A stretch of DNA of 20,928 nucleotides from Lysobacter antibioticus (GTDB lineage Bacteria > Pseudomonadota > Gammaproteobacteria > Xanthomonadales > Xanthomonadaceae). Location: positions 5,541,970-5,562,897 of the forward strand of contig NZ_CP013141.1 in assembly GCF_001442535.1 (NCBI RefSeq), written 5' to 3'. Under the pieces are notes generated by a model. It was not told the origin of the DNA. It saw only the letters and a list, made by a program, of their open reading frames with translations, and did not search any database. Made by a program: the position numbers and the translations under genes. Each line of letters opens with the position of its first letter. The first letter of the stretch is position 1. Below, one piece after another: positions 8,061 to 15,153 of the stretch.

Positions 8061-8106
8061 CCCCTCCCGCCGCCACGACACGCCACGTCGTGCAGGCGGG
8101 GCGGGG
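8061..8106 (+). other. GC-rich intercistronic stem-loop
   Basis: The left arm (8061-8079, ending CCACGAC) pairs with the right arm (8087-8106, starting GTCGTG) with only small mismatches or bulges. It begins 24 bp after the receptor stop. No T-tract follows, so it is more likely an mRNA-stabilising or attenuating hairpin between receptor and symporter than a full terminator. Confidence 0.5.
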
Positions 8107-8185
8107 CGAGAATCCGGAAGCGGCAGCGCCATCCTTCCGCCGTCGCACGACCTCTCGCGCAGCACACTTAGCCACTGCAATCGAA

Positions 8186-8197
8186 TTCATCGATGAA
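8186..8197. promoter_or_regulatory. Perfect 12-bp palindrome upstream of symporter
   Basis: TTCATCGATGAA is perfectly symmetric with a central CG and lies 77 bp before the symporter ATG. Its half-site differs from the TGACAGC of the receptor operator, so it would belong to another regulator or be chance. Confidence 0.25.
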
Positions 8198-8274
8198 CAG
8201 CGGCCGCGACCATGGCCGTGTCGGACGGCAGCGCGTAGAACGGCGAAGACACCGCCCCGGATCGACAGGACCGC

Positions 8275-9837
8275 ATGAAACTTTCGCCGCTCGACACCCT
8301 CATCGTCCTGGTCTACCTGGCCGGCGTTTTCGCTCTCGCGCAGTGGGTCTCGCGCGAGAAACCCGGCCACGAGAAAACCGCGAAGGACTACTTTCTCGCC
8401 AGCAAGGCGTTGCCGTGGTGGGCGATCGGCGCGTCCCTGATCGCCGCCAACATCTCCGCCGAGCAGATCATCGGCATGTCCGGGTCCGGCTATGCGCTCG
8501 GCCTGGCGATCGCCTCTTATGAGTGGATGGCGGCCGCGACCTTGCTGGTGGTCGGCAAGTTCTTCCTGCCGATCTTCCTGCGCAACGGCATCTACACCAT
8601 GCCGCAGTTCCTCGAGGAGCGTTACGGCACCCGCATCCGCACCCTGATGGCGGTGTTCTGGCTCGGCCTGTACGTGTTCGTCAACCTCACCTCGATCCTG
8701 TGGCTCGGCTCGCTGGCGATCGTGCAGGTGACCGGCATGGACCAGATGCTGGCGCTGAGTCTGCTCGGCGGTTTCGCCCTGGCCTATCAGTTGTACGGCG
8801 GGCTCAAGGCGGTCGCGTTGACCGACATCGTGCAGGTGTCGTTGCTGGTGCTCGGCGGCCTGCTGGTCGCCGGCCTGACCCTGAGCAAGATCGGCGACGG
8901 CGCCGGTATCGTCGCCGGCTTCAAGACGTTGTGGGCGACGCACCCGGAGCACTTCAAGATGATCCTGCCGCCGGACAGCCCCTTCTACAAGGATCTGCCC
9001 GGCATCGGCGTGCTGGTCGGCGGCCTGTGGGTCGCGCACGTCAGCTACTGGGGCTTCAACCAGTACATCATCCAGCGCGCCCTGGCCGCCAAGGACCTGC
9101 GCGAGGCGCAGAAGGGCATCGTGTTCGCGGCGATCCTGAAGCTGGTGCTGCCGATCATCGTGGTGCTGCCGGGCATCGCCGCGGTGATGCTGGCGCCGGG
9201 CCTGGAACGCAACGACGACGCTTACCCGGCGATGATGGCGCTACTGCCGACCGGCGCACTGGGCCTGGTGTTCGCGGCCCTGATCGCGGCGATCGTGGCC
9301 TCGCTGGCGTCGAAGATCAATTCGGTCGCGACCATCTTCACCCTCGACTTCTACGCCAAGCATCGCCCGGATGCCCCGGAGCGCAAGCTAGTGCGGATCG
9401 GACGCATCACCGCGGCGGTGTCGATCGTGATCGGCATCCTGACTGCGCGGCCGCTGCTCGGCAGCTTCGACCAGGGCTTCCAGTACATCCAGGAGTACAC
9501 CGGCTTTTTCACTCCGGGCATCGTGGTGATTTTCGTGCTCGGCCTGTTCTGGAAGCGCGCCAACGAAGCCGGCGCGCTCGCCGCGGCGGTGGGCTCGCTG
9601 GCGCTGTCGATCGTGCTCAAGCAAGTCTGGCCGGAGCTGCCGTTCGTCAACCGCGTCGGCGTGGTGTTCGTGCTGGCGGCGATCCTGGCGGTCGCGGTGT
9701 CGCTGTTGACACCGTCCGGCGCCGGCCGCGACCGCATCCACACCGACGGCGTGAGCTATGCCACCGCGCCTTCGTTCAACATCGCCGCGATCGCCGTGCT
9801 GGCGATCCTGGTCGCGCTGTACACGCTGTTCTGGTGA
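8275..9837 (+). CDS. SGLT-type sodium:sugar symporter (SSS family)
   Basis: This 520-residue inner-membrane symporter couples Na+ influx to uptake of a hexose. The sequence is dominated by hydrophobic helices, consistent with the 14-TM SSS fold. It strongly resembles the Vibrio Na+/galactose transporter vSGLT in its key segments: LIAANISAEQIIGMSGSGYA (residues ~55-74) with Gln64, then ASYEWM with Glu83. Further on come WGFNQYIIQRALAAKDL with Asn262, and KGIVFAAILKLVLPIIVVLPGIAAV. In vSGLT the corresponding Gln, Glu and Asn contact the sugar, so a glucose/galactose-like substrate is inferred. ACAGGA precedes the ATG by four bases. It lies 237 bp downstream of the TonB receptor, with a hairpin between, and converges on the LacI gene. 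It would take up the monosaccharide released by the GH3 enzyme. Confidence 0.93.
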   Translation: MKLSPLDTLIVLVYLAGVFALAQWVSREKPGHEKTAKDYFLASKALPWWAIGASLIAANISAEQIIGMSGSGYALGLAIASYEWMAAATLLVVGKFFLPIFLRNGIYTMPQFLEERYGTRIRTLMAVFWLGLYVFVNLTSILWLGSLAIVQVTGMDQMLALSLLGGFALAYQLYGGLKAVALTDIVQVSLLVLGGLLVAGLTLSKIGDGAGIVAGFKTLWATHPEHFKMILPPDSPFYKDLPGIGVLVGGLWVAHVSYWGFNQYIIQRALAAKDLREAQKGIVFAAILKLVLPIIVVLPGIAAVMLAPGLERNDDAYPAMMALLPTGALGLVFAALIAAIVASLASKINSVATIFTLDFYAKHRPDAPERKLVRIGRITAAVSIVIGILTARPLLGSFDQGFQYIQEYTGFFTPGIVVIFVLGLFWKRANEAGALAAAVGSLALSIVLKQVWPELPFVNRVGVVFVLAAILAVAVSLLTPSGAGRDRIHTDGVSYATAPSFNIAAIAVLAILVALYTLFW

Positions 9838-9908
9838 GCGTGCGCGCGCGAGCCCGGCGGGCGCCGCGCGCCGCGCATACCGCCTTGGCGCATCGCCCGC
9901 GCGCTGCT

Positions 9909-10934
9909 TCAGCGCCGGCGCGTGCGGCCCTTGCCGATCGGGCCGGTCGACTGGCGCAACTGCAACTCGTAGCCGGCGGTGATCATCTGGCCACCGTCGG
10001 GCGCCTTGATCCGCTTGAACAGCTCGTGGGTCGCCAGGCGGCCCATCTCGCGGGTCGGCTGGCGCACCGTGGTCAGCGGCGGATAGATCTGGCGCGCGAT
10101 CGGCGTGTCGTCGAAGCCGCACACCGACACGTCGCCGGGAATCGACAAGCCCATTTCGCTGGCGGTGCGGATGGTGCCGGCGGCCATGTCGTCGTTGGCG
10201 GCGAAGATCGCGGTCGGCCGGTCGGCCATCAACAACAGGCGCTGGGCGCAGATCGCGCCGGTGTCGTAGTGGAAATCGCCGTCGATCACCAGCTCCGGAT
10301 CGTAGGCGATGCCGGCCGCGGCGAGCCCATCGCGATAACCGTTCAAGCGCCATTGGCTGGCGCCGTGTTCGGGATGGCCCTTGATGTGGGCGATGCGGCG
10401 ATGCCCCAGCGAGACCAGGTGGGCCATCATCTCGCGTACCGCGCGCTCCTCGTCGAGGACCACGCCGATGCGGCCGCCGCGCAGCTTCGGCGAAATGTTG
10501 GCATAGGGAATGCCGAGCTGGCCGAGGCGCTTCATCAGCCCGGGGTGATCGGTCAGCGGCGGCGTCAGCACCAGGCCGTCGGCGCGCGAGTGCTGGATGA
10601 TCTCGTCGACGTGGGCGAGGAACTTGCGTTCGCCGTAGGTCACCGGCGCCAGCATCAGGTTGTAGTGATGGGCGATGCAGGCATCGAGCATGCCGGCCTG
10701 CACTTCCATCAGATAGTTGCTCGACGGGTTGTCGTAGAGCAGCGCGACCAGGAACGAACGCTGGCCGGCGAGGCTGCGTGCGGAGGGGTTCGGGCGGTAC
10801 TGCAACTTGCGCGCGGCGGCTTCGACGCGCTTGCGCGTCTCCTCGCTCACGTTCGGTTCCTGGTTGAGTACGCGCGAGACGGTCTTCATCGACACGCCCG
10901 CCGCTTCCGCTACATCTTCGATGCGTACTCGCAT
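9909..10934 (-). CDS. LacI-family transcriptional regulator of the sugar locus
   Basis: This 341-residue DNA-binding repressor starts at the Met of MRVRIEDVAEAAGVSMKTVSR, the canonical LacI HTH start. An upstream in-frame ATG at 10997 would add 21 residues unlike the family and run into the promoter region, so the later start is preferred. The hinge helix region reads YRPNPSARSLAGQRS (~46-61). The remainder is a periplasmic-binding-protein-like effector domain with GVVLDEERAVREMMAHLV, LGHRRIAHIKG, AIFAANDDMAAG and SVCGFDDTPIARQIYPPLTTV. It is divergent from GH3 and convergent with the symporter. The likely job is sensing a sugar from beta-glucan breakdown and repressing the receptor through the palindrome at 5223-5236. 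That link is inference; other LacI proteins in the genome could bind it. Confidence 0.93.
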   Translation of the reverse strand: MRVRIEDVAEAAGVSMKTVSRVLNQEPNVSEETRKRVEAAARKLQYRPNPSARSLAGQRSFLVALLYDNPSSNYLMEVQAGMLDACIAHHYNLMLAPVTYGERKFLAHVDEIIQHSRADGLVLTPPLTDHPGLMKRLGQLGIPYANISPKLRGGRIGVVLDEERAVREMMAHLVSLGHRRIAHIKGHPEHGASQWRLNGYRDGLAAAGIAYDPELVIDGDFHYDTGAICAQRLLLMADRPTAIFAANDDMAAGTIRTASEMGLSIPGDVSVCGFDDTPIARQIYPPLTTVRQPTREMGRLATHELFKRIKAPDGGQMITAGYELQLRQSTGPIGKGRTRRR

Positions 10935-11068
10935 GACCGGTCGTTTCCCTTGCCGCGTGTTCTGCGCATTTTGCCAGAATGCGCGCCGAATACTCATCTA
11001 TTGCGCGCGACGACGACGAACGGATCCGCAGATCGCGCCTTATCGTATCGCCCCAACAGGAGTGAACC
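10935..11068. promoter_or_regulatory. Divergent promoter region between lacI-family gene and GH3 gene
   Basis: These 134 bp must hold the starts of two divergent transcripts. The clearest symmetric site is GCGCATT (10964-10970) with AATGCGC (10978-10984), a perfect 7-bp inverted repeat with a 7-nt spacer, possibly an operator. The TGACAGCGCTGTCA motif is absent here. ACAGGAG at 11056-11062 is the ribosome site of the GH3 gene. Confidence 0.5.
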
Positions 11069-13645
11069 ATGAATGCATCGACGAGCGAACGCGTTCGCGC
11101 CGCGGTTCCATCGATCCAAGTGTGCCGCTGGCGGCTGTGTGCGCTCGCCCTGGCCTTGCTGCCGGCGATGGGCGCCGCGGCCGACGGCGCGGCCACGATC
11201 GACCCGGCCCATTGGCCGGCGCTGAAGGCGCCGTTGCCGCGCGACGAGGCGCTGGAGCGGCGCATCGCCGAGCTGATGGCGAAGATGAGCGTGGAGGAGA
11301 AGGTCGGCCAGATCGTCCAGGCCGACATCAACAGCGCCACGCCCGAAGATGTGCGCAAGTACCACCTGGGCTCGGTACTGGCCGGCGGCAACTCCGAACC
11401 CGGCGGCATGTCCGAGCCCGGCGGGCGCTACGACGCACCGCCGCAGGAGTGGTTGGACATCGCCGACCGTTTCTATGCGGCATCGATGGACCCCAGCGAC
11501 GGCAAAGTCGCGATCCCGATCCTGTTCGGCATCGACGCGGTGCACGGCCATAACAATCTGATCGGCGCGACCTTGTTCCCGCACAACATCGGCTTGGGCG
11601 CGACCCGCAACCCCGAGCTGATCCGGCGCATCGGCGAAGCCACCGCGGCGGAAGTGCGCGCGACCGGCATGGAGTGGACCTTCGCGCCGACCCTGACGGT
11701 GCCGCGCGACGATCGCTGGGGCCGCACCTACGAAGGCTATTCGGAAGACCCGCGGGTGGTCGCCAGCTATGCCGCGGCGGCGATCGAAGGCCTGCAGGGC
11801 AAGCTCGGCACGAAACAGTTCCTCGACGGCGCGCACGTGATCGCCACCGCCAAGCATTTCCTCGCCGACGGCGGCACTTTCGAGGGCCGCGACCAGGGCG
11901 ATGCGCGCATCGGCGAGGTCGAACTGCGCGACGTGCACGGCGCCGGTTATCCGCCCGCGCTGGAGGCCGGCGCGCAGACGGTGATGGCCTCGTTCTCGAG
12001 CTGGCAGGGCCAGAAGATGCACGGCAACCGCGAGTTGCTGACCCAGGTGTTGAAGCAGCGCATGGGCTTCGACGGCTTCGTGGTCGGCGACTGGAACGCG
12101 CACGGGCAGCTGACCGGTTGCAGCAACGACAATTGCGCGGCGGCGTTCAACGCCGGCGTCGACATGTTGATGGCGCCCGACAGCTGGCGCGGCTATTACG
12201 ACAACGCGCTCAAGCAAGTGCGCAGCGGCGAGATCGCGATGGCGCGGCTCGACGATGCGGTGGCGCGCATCCTGCGGGTCAAACTGCGTCTGGGCCTGTT
12301 CGAAGCCGGCACCCCGTCCAAGCGCCCGCTCGGCGGCAAGTTCGAGGTGCTGGGCAGCCCCGCGCATCGCGCGGTCGCGCGGCAGGCGGTGCGCGAGTCG
12401 CTGGTGTTGCTGAAGAACCAGGGCGGCCTGCTGCCGTTGCGGCCGCGGCAACGCATCCTGGTCGCCGGCGACGGCGCCGACAACATCGCCAAACAATCCG
12501 GCGGCTGGACCCTGAACTGGCAGGGCACCGGCCTGAAGCCAGGCGATTTCCCGAATGCGCAATCGATCTGGTCGGGTCTGCGCGAGCGCATCCAGGCCGC
12601 GGGCGGCCAGGCCGAACTCGCCGTCGACGGCCAGTACAAGAGCAAGCCCGACGTCGCCATCGTGATCTACGGCGAGGACCCGTATGCCGAATTCCAGGGC
12701 GACCTGCGCACGCTCGCGTTCCGGCCGACCCGTAATCCCGAACTCGACCTGATCAAGCGCCTGAAGTCGCAGGGCATCGCCGTGGTCAGCGTGCTGCTGT
12801 CGGGCCGGCCGCTGTGGGTCAATCGCGAGATCAACGCCTCCGATGCCTTCGTCGCGGCGTGGTTGCCGGGTTCGGAAGGCGGCGGCATCGCCGATGTGCT
12901 GCTACGCGACGGCCAGGGCGGCATCGTCCACGACTTCAAGGGCAAGCTGCCTTATTCGTGGCCGAAGACCGCGGTGCAGGTGGCCAACGTGGGCGACAAG
13001 GACTATGCGCCGCAGTTCGCCTTCGGTTATGGCCTCAGCTATGCCCGCGGCGGCGAGGTCGCGGCCTTGTCGGAAGACCCGGGCACGGCCGATCTCGACC
13101 AGCGTTCGATGCAGTTCCTCGGTCGCGGGGCCCTGCCGCGGGCCTGGCGTCTGCGGGTCAGTGCGCAGGGCCGGCACAGCGAGGCGATCAAGCCGCCGTT
13201 GGCCACGGAGAATCGCGCATTGGCGATCGCCGCGGTCGACTACAAGGCGCAGGAGGACGCCTGGCGCCTGCAGTGGAACGGCGATGCGAAGGTGGAGTGG
13301 ATCGCCGACACCCCGGTCGAGCTGGTGCGCGAGACCAACGGCGACGTGCAGTTGCTGATCGACCTCAAGGTCGACGCGGTCGGCGCAGGCGAGGCGAATC
13401 TGATCGCCGGGTGCGGGCCGAAGTGCGAATCCAGGGTGCCGTTCGGCGACACCTTGCGCGGCCTGCCGCGCGGCCAATGGCTGCGTATCGGCGTGCCCCT
13501 GAAATGCGTGCGTGCCGGCGGCGCCGACATGGCCAAGCTCGACGTGCCGTTCGGCCTGCAGGCCTCGGCCGGGACGACGATCACCCTGCACGAAGTGGCC
13601 TACGGCACCGATGCCGACCGGGTCGCGGACTGCAAGCGCCAGTGA
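11069..13645 (+). CDS. Glycoside hydrolase family 3 exo-beta-glucosidase/glucanase (ExoP-like)
   Basis: This 858-residue exported enzyme releases glucose from the ends of beta-glucans or cello-oligosaccharides. Residues 1-38 form a signal peptide (RWRLCALALALLPAMGAAA). The GH3 N-terminal TIM barrel follows (~60-400), with GIDAVHGHNN, WTFAPTLTVPRDDRWGRTYE and AKHFLADGGT. The nucleophile is Asp341 in VVGDWNAHG. The second alpha/beta domain (~430-650) contains GEDPYAEFQGD, where Glu541 sits at the place of the acid/base of barley ExoI-type enzymes. About 170 further residues (~690-858) extend past the two core domains, as in ExoP-type exo-1,3/1,4-glucanases that carry a C-terminal beta-sandwich. 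A lipobox is not apparent, so it is probably periplasmic or secreted. The start is supported by ACAGGAG six bases before ATG. A REP-like hairpin begins 7 bp after the stop. Confidence 0.93.
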   Translation: MNASTSERVRAAVPSIQVCRWRLCALALALLPAMGAAADGAATIDPAHWPALKAPLPRDEALERRIAELMAKMSVEEKVGQIVQADINSATPEDVRKYHLGSVLAGGNSEPGGMSEPGGRYDAPPQEWLDIADRFYAASMDPSDGKVAIPILFGIDAVHGHNNLIGATLFPHNIGLGATRNPELIRRIGEATAAEVRATGMEWTFAPTLTVPRDDRWGRTYEGYSEDPRVVASYAAAAIEGLQGKLGTKQFLDGAHVIATAKHFLADGGTFEGRDQGDARIGEVELRDVHGAGYPPALEAGAQTVMASFSSWQGQKMHGNRELLTQVLKQRMGFDGFVVGDWNAHGQLTGCSNDNCAAAFNAGVDMLMAPDSWRGYYDNALKQVRSGEIAMARLDDAVARILRVKLRLGLFEAGTPSKRPLGGKFEVLGSPAHRAVARQAVRESLVLLKNQGGLLPLRPRQRILVAGDGADNIAKQSGGWTLNWQGTGLKPGDFPNAQSIWSGLRERIQAAGGQAELAVDGQYKSKPDVAIVIYGEDPYAEFQGDLRTLAFRPTRNPELDLIKRLKSQGIAVVSVLLSGRPLWVNREINASDAFVAAWLPGSEGGGIADVLLRDGQGGIVHDFKGKLPYSWPKTAVQVANVGDKDYAPQFAFGYGLSYARGGEVAALSEDPGTADLDQRSMQFLGRGALPRAWRLRVSAQGRHSEAIKPPLATENRALAIAAVDYKAQEDAWRLQWNGDAKVEWIADTPVELVRETNGDVQLLIDLKVDAVGAGEANLIAGCGPKCESRVPFGDTLRGLPRGQWLRIGVPLKCVRAGGADMAKLDVPFGLQASAGTTITLHEVAYGTDADRVADCKRQ
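11085..11098. repeat. Perfect 14-bp palindrome inside GH3 signal-peptide codons
   Basis: GCGAACGCGTTCGC is fully symmetric with a central CG and lies 16 bp into the gene. Codons for Glu-Arg-Val-Arg explain the sequence and the base composition favours such strings, so an operator role is only a possibility. Confidence 0.25.
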
Positions 13646-13652
13646 ACTTCGG

Positions 13653-13691
13653 CCCCTCTCCCGTTCGCGGGAGAGGGGTTGGGGTGAGGGC
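13653..13691 (+). repeat. Palindromic REP-like element, family 1, copy 2
   Basis: The 11-bp stem (13653-13663 with 13668-13678), TTCG loop and TTGGGGTGAGGG tail match the element at 1469-1508 except for one loop base. It begins 7 bp after the GH3 stop codon and may protect the transcript end. Confidence 0.8.
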
Positions 13692-13769
13692 TTCACCACA
13701 CCCTGGACAGTTTGTCCTGTGGCAGTTTGCCGCAGGCCCGCCGCGCGGGCATCGACTAGGATGCCGCGC

Positions 13770-14348
13770 ATGAACGCATCGAGCAGTGCACGTCCGCTCC
13801 TCAGCGGCCTGATCGTCGACGACGACCTGGCCTATGCCGCGACCCTGCAGCGCAGCCTGGGCCGCCGCGGCGTCGAAACCCGCACCGCGGCAAGCATCGC
13901 CGAAACCCTGGAACTGGCCTTGCGGCAGGTGCCGGCGTTCGCCCTGATCGACCTCAAGCTGGGCCACGAATCCGGCCTGCAACTGATCCGGCCGCTGCGC
14001 GAGCTGCGCGCCGACATGCGCATCGTGCTGGTGACCGGCTACGCCAGCGTCGCCACCGCGGTCGACGCGATCAAGCGCGGCGCCGACGACTATCTGCCCA
14101 AACCGGCGAGCATCTCCAACATCCTCGCCGTGCTCGGCCTGGAATCGCACGACACGCCCCTGGTGTTGCCCGCGCCCGAGACGATGATGCCGCTGCGGCG
14201 GATGGAGTGGGAGCACATCCAGCAGGCCCTGACCGACACCGGCGGCAACATCTCCGCCACCGCGCGTCTGCTCGGGATGCACCGGCGTTCCCTACAGCGC
14301 AAGCTCGGCAAGCGACCGGGGCCGGAGCGCGGGTTGATCGGGTTTTGA
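13770..14348 (+). CDS. RegA/PrrA/ActR-type response regulator with Fis-like HTH
   Basis: This 192-residue cytoplasmic two-component regulator has a receiver domain at residues ~12-125, with the acidic pocket IVDDD (15-19), phospho-acceptor Asp61 in LIDLKLGHESG, the VLVTGYAS switch segment and Lys111 in YLPKP. A Fis-type (HTH_8) DNA-binding domain at the C-terminus reads GNISATARLLGMHRRSLQRKL. This short architecture is that of the RegA/PrrA/ActR/RoxR family, which usually responds to redox through a membrane kinase RegB/PrrB. ATG at 13770 is chosen because AGGA lies nine bases upstream, whereas for the ATG at 13761 it is too close. No kinase gene is visible: GH3 lies before it and a repeat block after. 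The nearby copper/cytochrome-oxidase genes fit redox control, but only loosely. Confidence 0.92.
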   Translation: MNASSSARPLLSGLIVDDDLAYAATLQRSLGRRGVETRTAASIAETLELALRQVPAFALIDLKLGHESGLQLIRPLRELRADMRIVLVTGYASVATAVDAIKRGADDYLPKPASISNILAVLGLESHDTPLVLPAPETMMPLRRMEWEHIQQALTDTGGNISATARLLGMHRRSLQRKLGKRPGPERGLIGF

Positions 14349-14366
14349 GGGGGCCAGCGCCGCAAA

Positions 14367-14396
14367 GGGGTAGGAGCGGCGCGAGCCGCGACCGCG
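14367..14396 (+). repeat. REP family 2 (GTAGGAGCGGCGC), copy 1
   Basis: GGGTAGGAGCGGCGC followed by GAGCCGCGACCGCG forms a GCGGC/GCCGC-type stem. It recurs at 14703-14730 and inverted at 15103-15131. This GTAGGAGCGGC palindrome type is widespread between genes in Xanthomonadaceae and pseudomonads. Confidence 0.85.
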
Positions 14397-14453
14397 CTCT
14401 TGCGGTCTCGCGGCGCATCGCTCAAGCAAGATCCAGATCAAGATCAAACGCCA

Positions 14454-14643
14454 AAAGCTTCCGCCACTAAAGCGGCGGGTTACTTTCTTTTGTCATAAGC
14501 AACAAAAGAAAGGTAACCAAAGAAAAATGCTTCTTTTTGAATCACCAGCCCGCACGAGCGGTGCATACGCAGGGATTTTTCATACGGGACATCCCTGTCC
14601 CGATGAAAAACGGCCCGCATCCCTGCGGGCCGCCCTCCGGGTC
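14454..14643 (+). repeat. Hairpin-bearing dispersed element, copy A
   Basis: It begins AAAGCTTCCG, continues with CGGGTTACTTTCTTTTG and AACCAAAGAAAA, and ends CCCTCCGGGTCT. Internally it has an inverted repeat (14478-14493 with 14502-14518). Two hairpins follow: 14576-14610, with a CGGGAC stem and AAAA/TTTT base, and 14611-14632, stem GGCCCGC. Both have the loop ATCCCT. Every landmark recurs in the same order in element B on the other strand. Confidence 0.8.
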
Positions 14644-14702
14644 TTCGATGGCCTTCGCTAGTGCGGATCGGCGCACGGCAACGGCAACACCGACGCTGCT
14701 TC

Positions 14703-14730
14703 GGGGTAGGAGCGGCGCAAGCCGCGACCG
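14703..14730 (+). repeat. REP family 2, copy 2
   Basis: GGGGTAGGAGCGGCGCAAGCC and the following GCGACCG match copy 1 except for A in place of G at the loop. It lies near the centre of the inverted composite, between elements A and B. Confidence 0.85.
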
Positions 14731-14840
14731 TGTTCGTTCAGTGGCCATCGTCGGCCGGGATAGGCGCCTATGTCTCAACTGCGGCGCCGTTGCCGTTGCT
14801 AAGATTTTGATCTGCTTTTGCCGCTCTACCGGTCAAGTGG

Positions 14841-15048
14841 AGACCCGGAGGGCGCCGCACAGGACGTGCGGCGTTTTCCGATAAGACAGGGACGTCTTAT
14901 CGGAAAATCCCGGCGCGGGTAACGTACTCGCAGGGGAGCTTCGTCAAGGAAGGCCTTTTCTTTGGTTAGCTTTGACCGAAGGGAATCCAGACGGACTTTT
15001 GGGCCAGCAAAAGAAAGTAACCCGGCCGCGTCAGCGGACGGAAGCTTT
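14841..15048 (-). repeat. Hairpin-bearing dispersed element, inverted copy B
   Basis: Read on the minus strand it shows the same ordered landmarks as copy A: AAAGCTTCCG, CGGGTTACTTTCTTTTG, AACCAAAGAAAA, then two hairpins and CCCTCCGGGTCT. The hairpins are 14874-14907 (14-bp perfect stem, loop GTCCCT) and 14853-14873 (stem GCCGCAC, loop GTCCT). The stems differ in sequence from copy A while pairing is kept. Confidence 0.8.
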
Positions 15049-15102
15049 GCTATTGATGTTGCTTCATCGCTCTGCGGCAAGAAACGCCGCCACGGTGAGC
15101 AG

Positions 15103-15131
15103 CGCGGTCGCGGCTCGCGCCGCTCCTACCC
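15103..15131 (-). repeat. REP family 2, inverted copy 3
   Basis: The reverse complement reads GGGTAGGAGCGGCGCGAGCC then GCGACCGCG, identical to copy 1 over its length. It closes the inverted composite on the right. Confidence 0.85.
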
Positions 15132-15153
15132 TTTGTTGCATGCAACCGTGCGG

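Larger units (their letters stand above)
14349..15153. other. 805-bp non-coding repeat block
   Basis: No credible gene is seen between the response regulator and the PCuAC gene. The interval is almost filled by repeats: REP (14367), hairpin element A (14454-14643), REP (14703), inverted element B (14841-15048) and inverted REP (15103). Frames open here run through palindromes and have no ribosome sites. Confidence 0.75.

Noticed and set aside
5245..9039. Minus-strand open frame of 1264 codons
   Set aside because: It lies antisense to the TonB receptor and symporter, has low-complexity Ala/Val/Glu/Gly-rich translation without domains, and is explained by codon bias in GC-rich DNA.
9838..9908. 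Bidirectional terminator between symporter and lacI
   Set aside because: The 71 bp are full of GCGC strings that can pair in many ways, but no stem followed by T-tracts in either direction is clear.
11085..11098. Operator inside the GH3 gene
   Set aside because: The palindrome is perfect but coding and of a composition likely by chance; it differs from the receptor operator, so it is kept only as a weak feature.
14537..15080. Several open frames of 78-115 codons on both strands in the repeat block
   Set aside because: They read through hairpins and REPs, have no ribosome sites and no protein-like pattern.
14454..15131. CRISPR array
   Set aside because: Repeats are few, unequal in length, inverted and not evenly spaced, and no cas gene is present.
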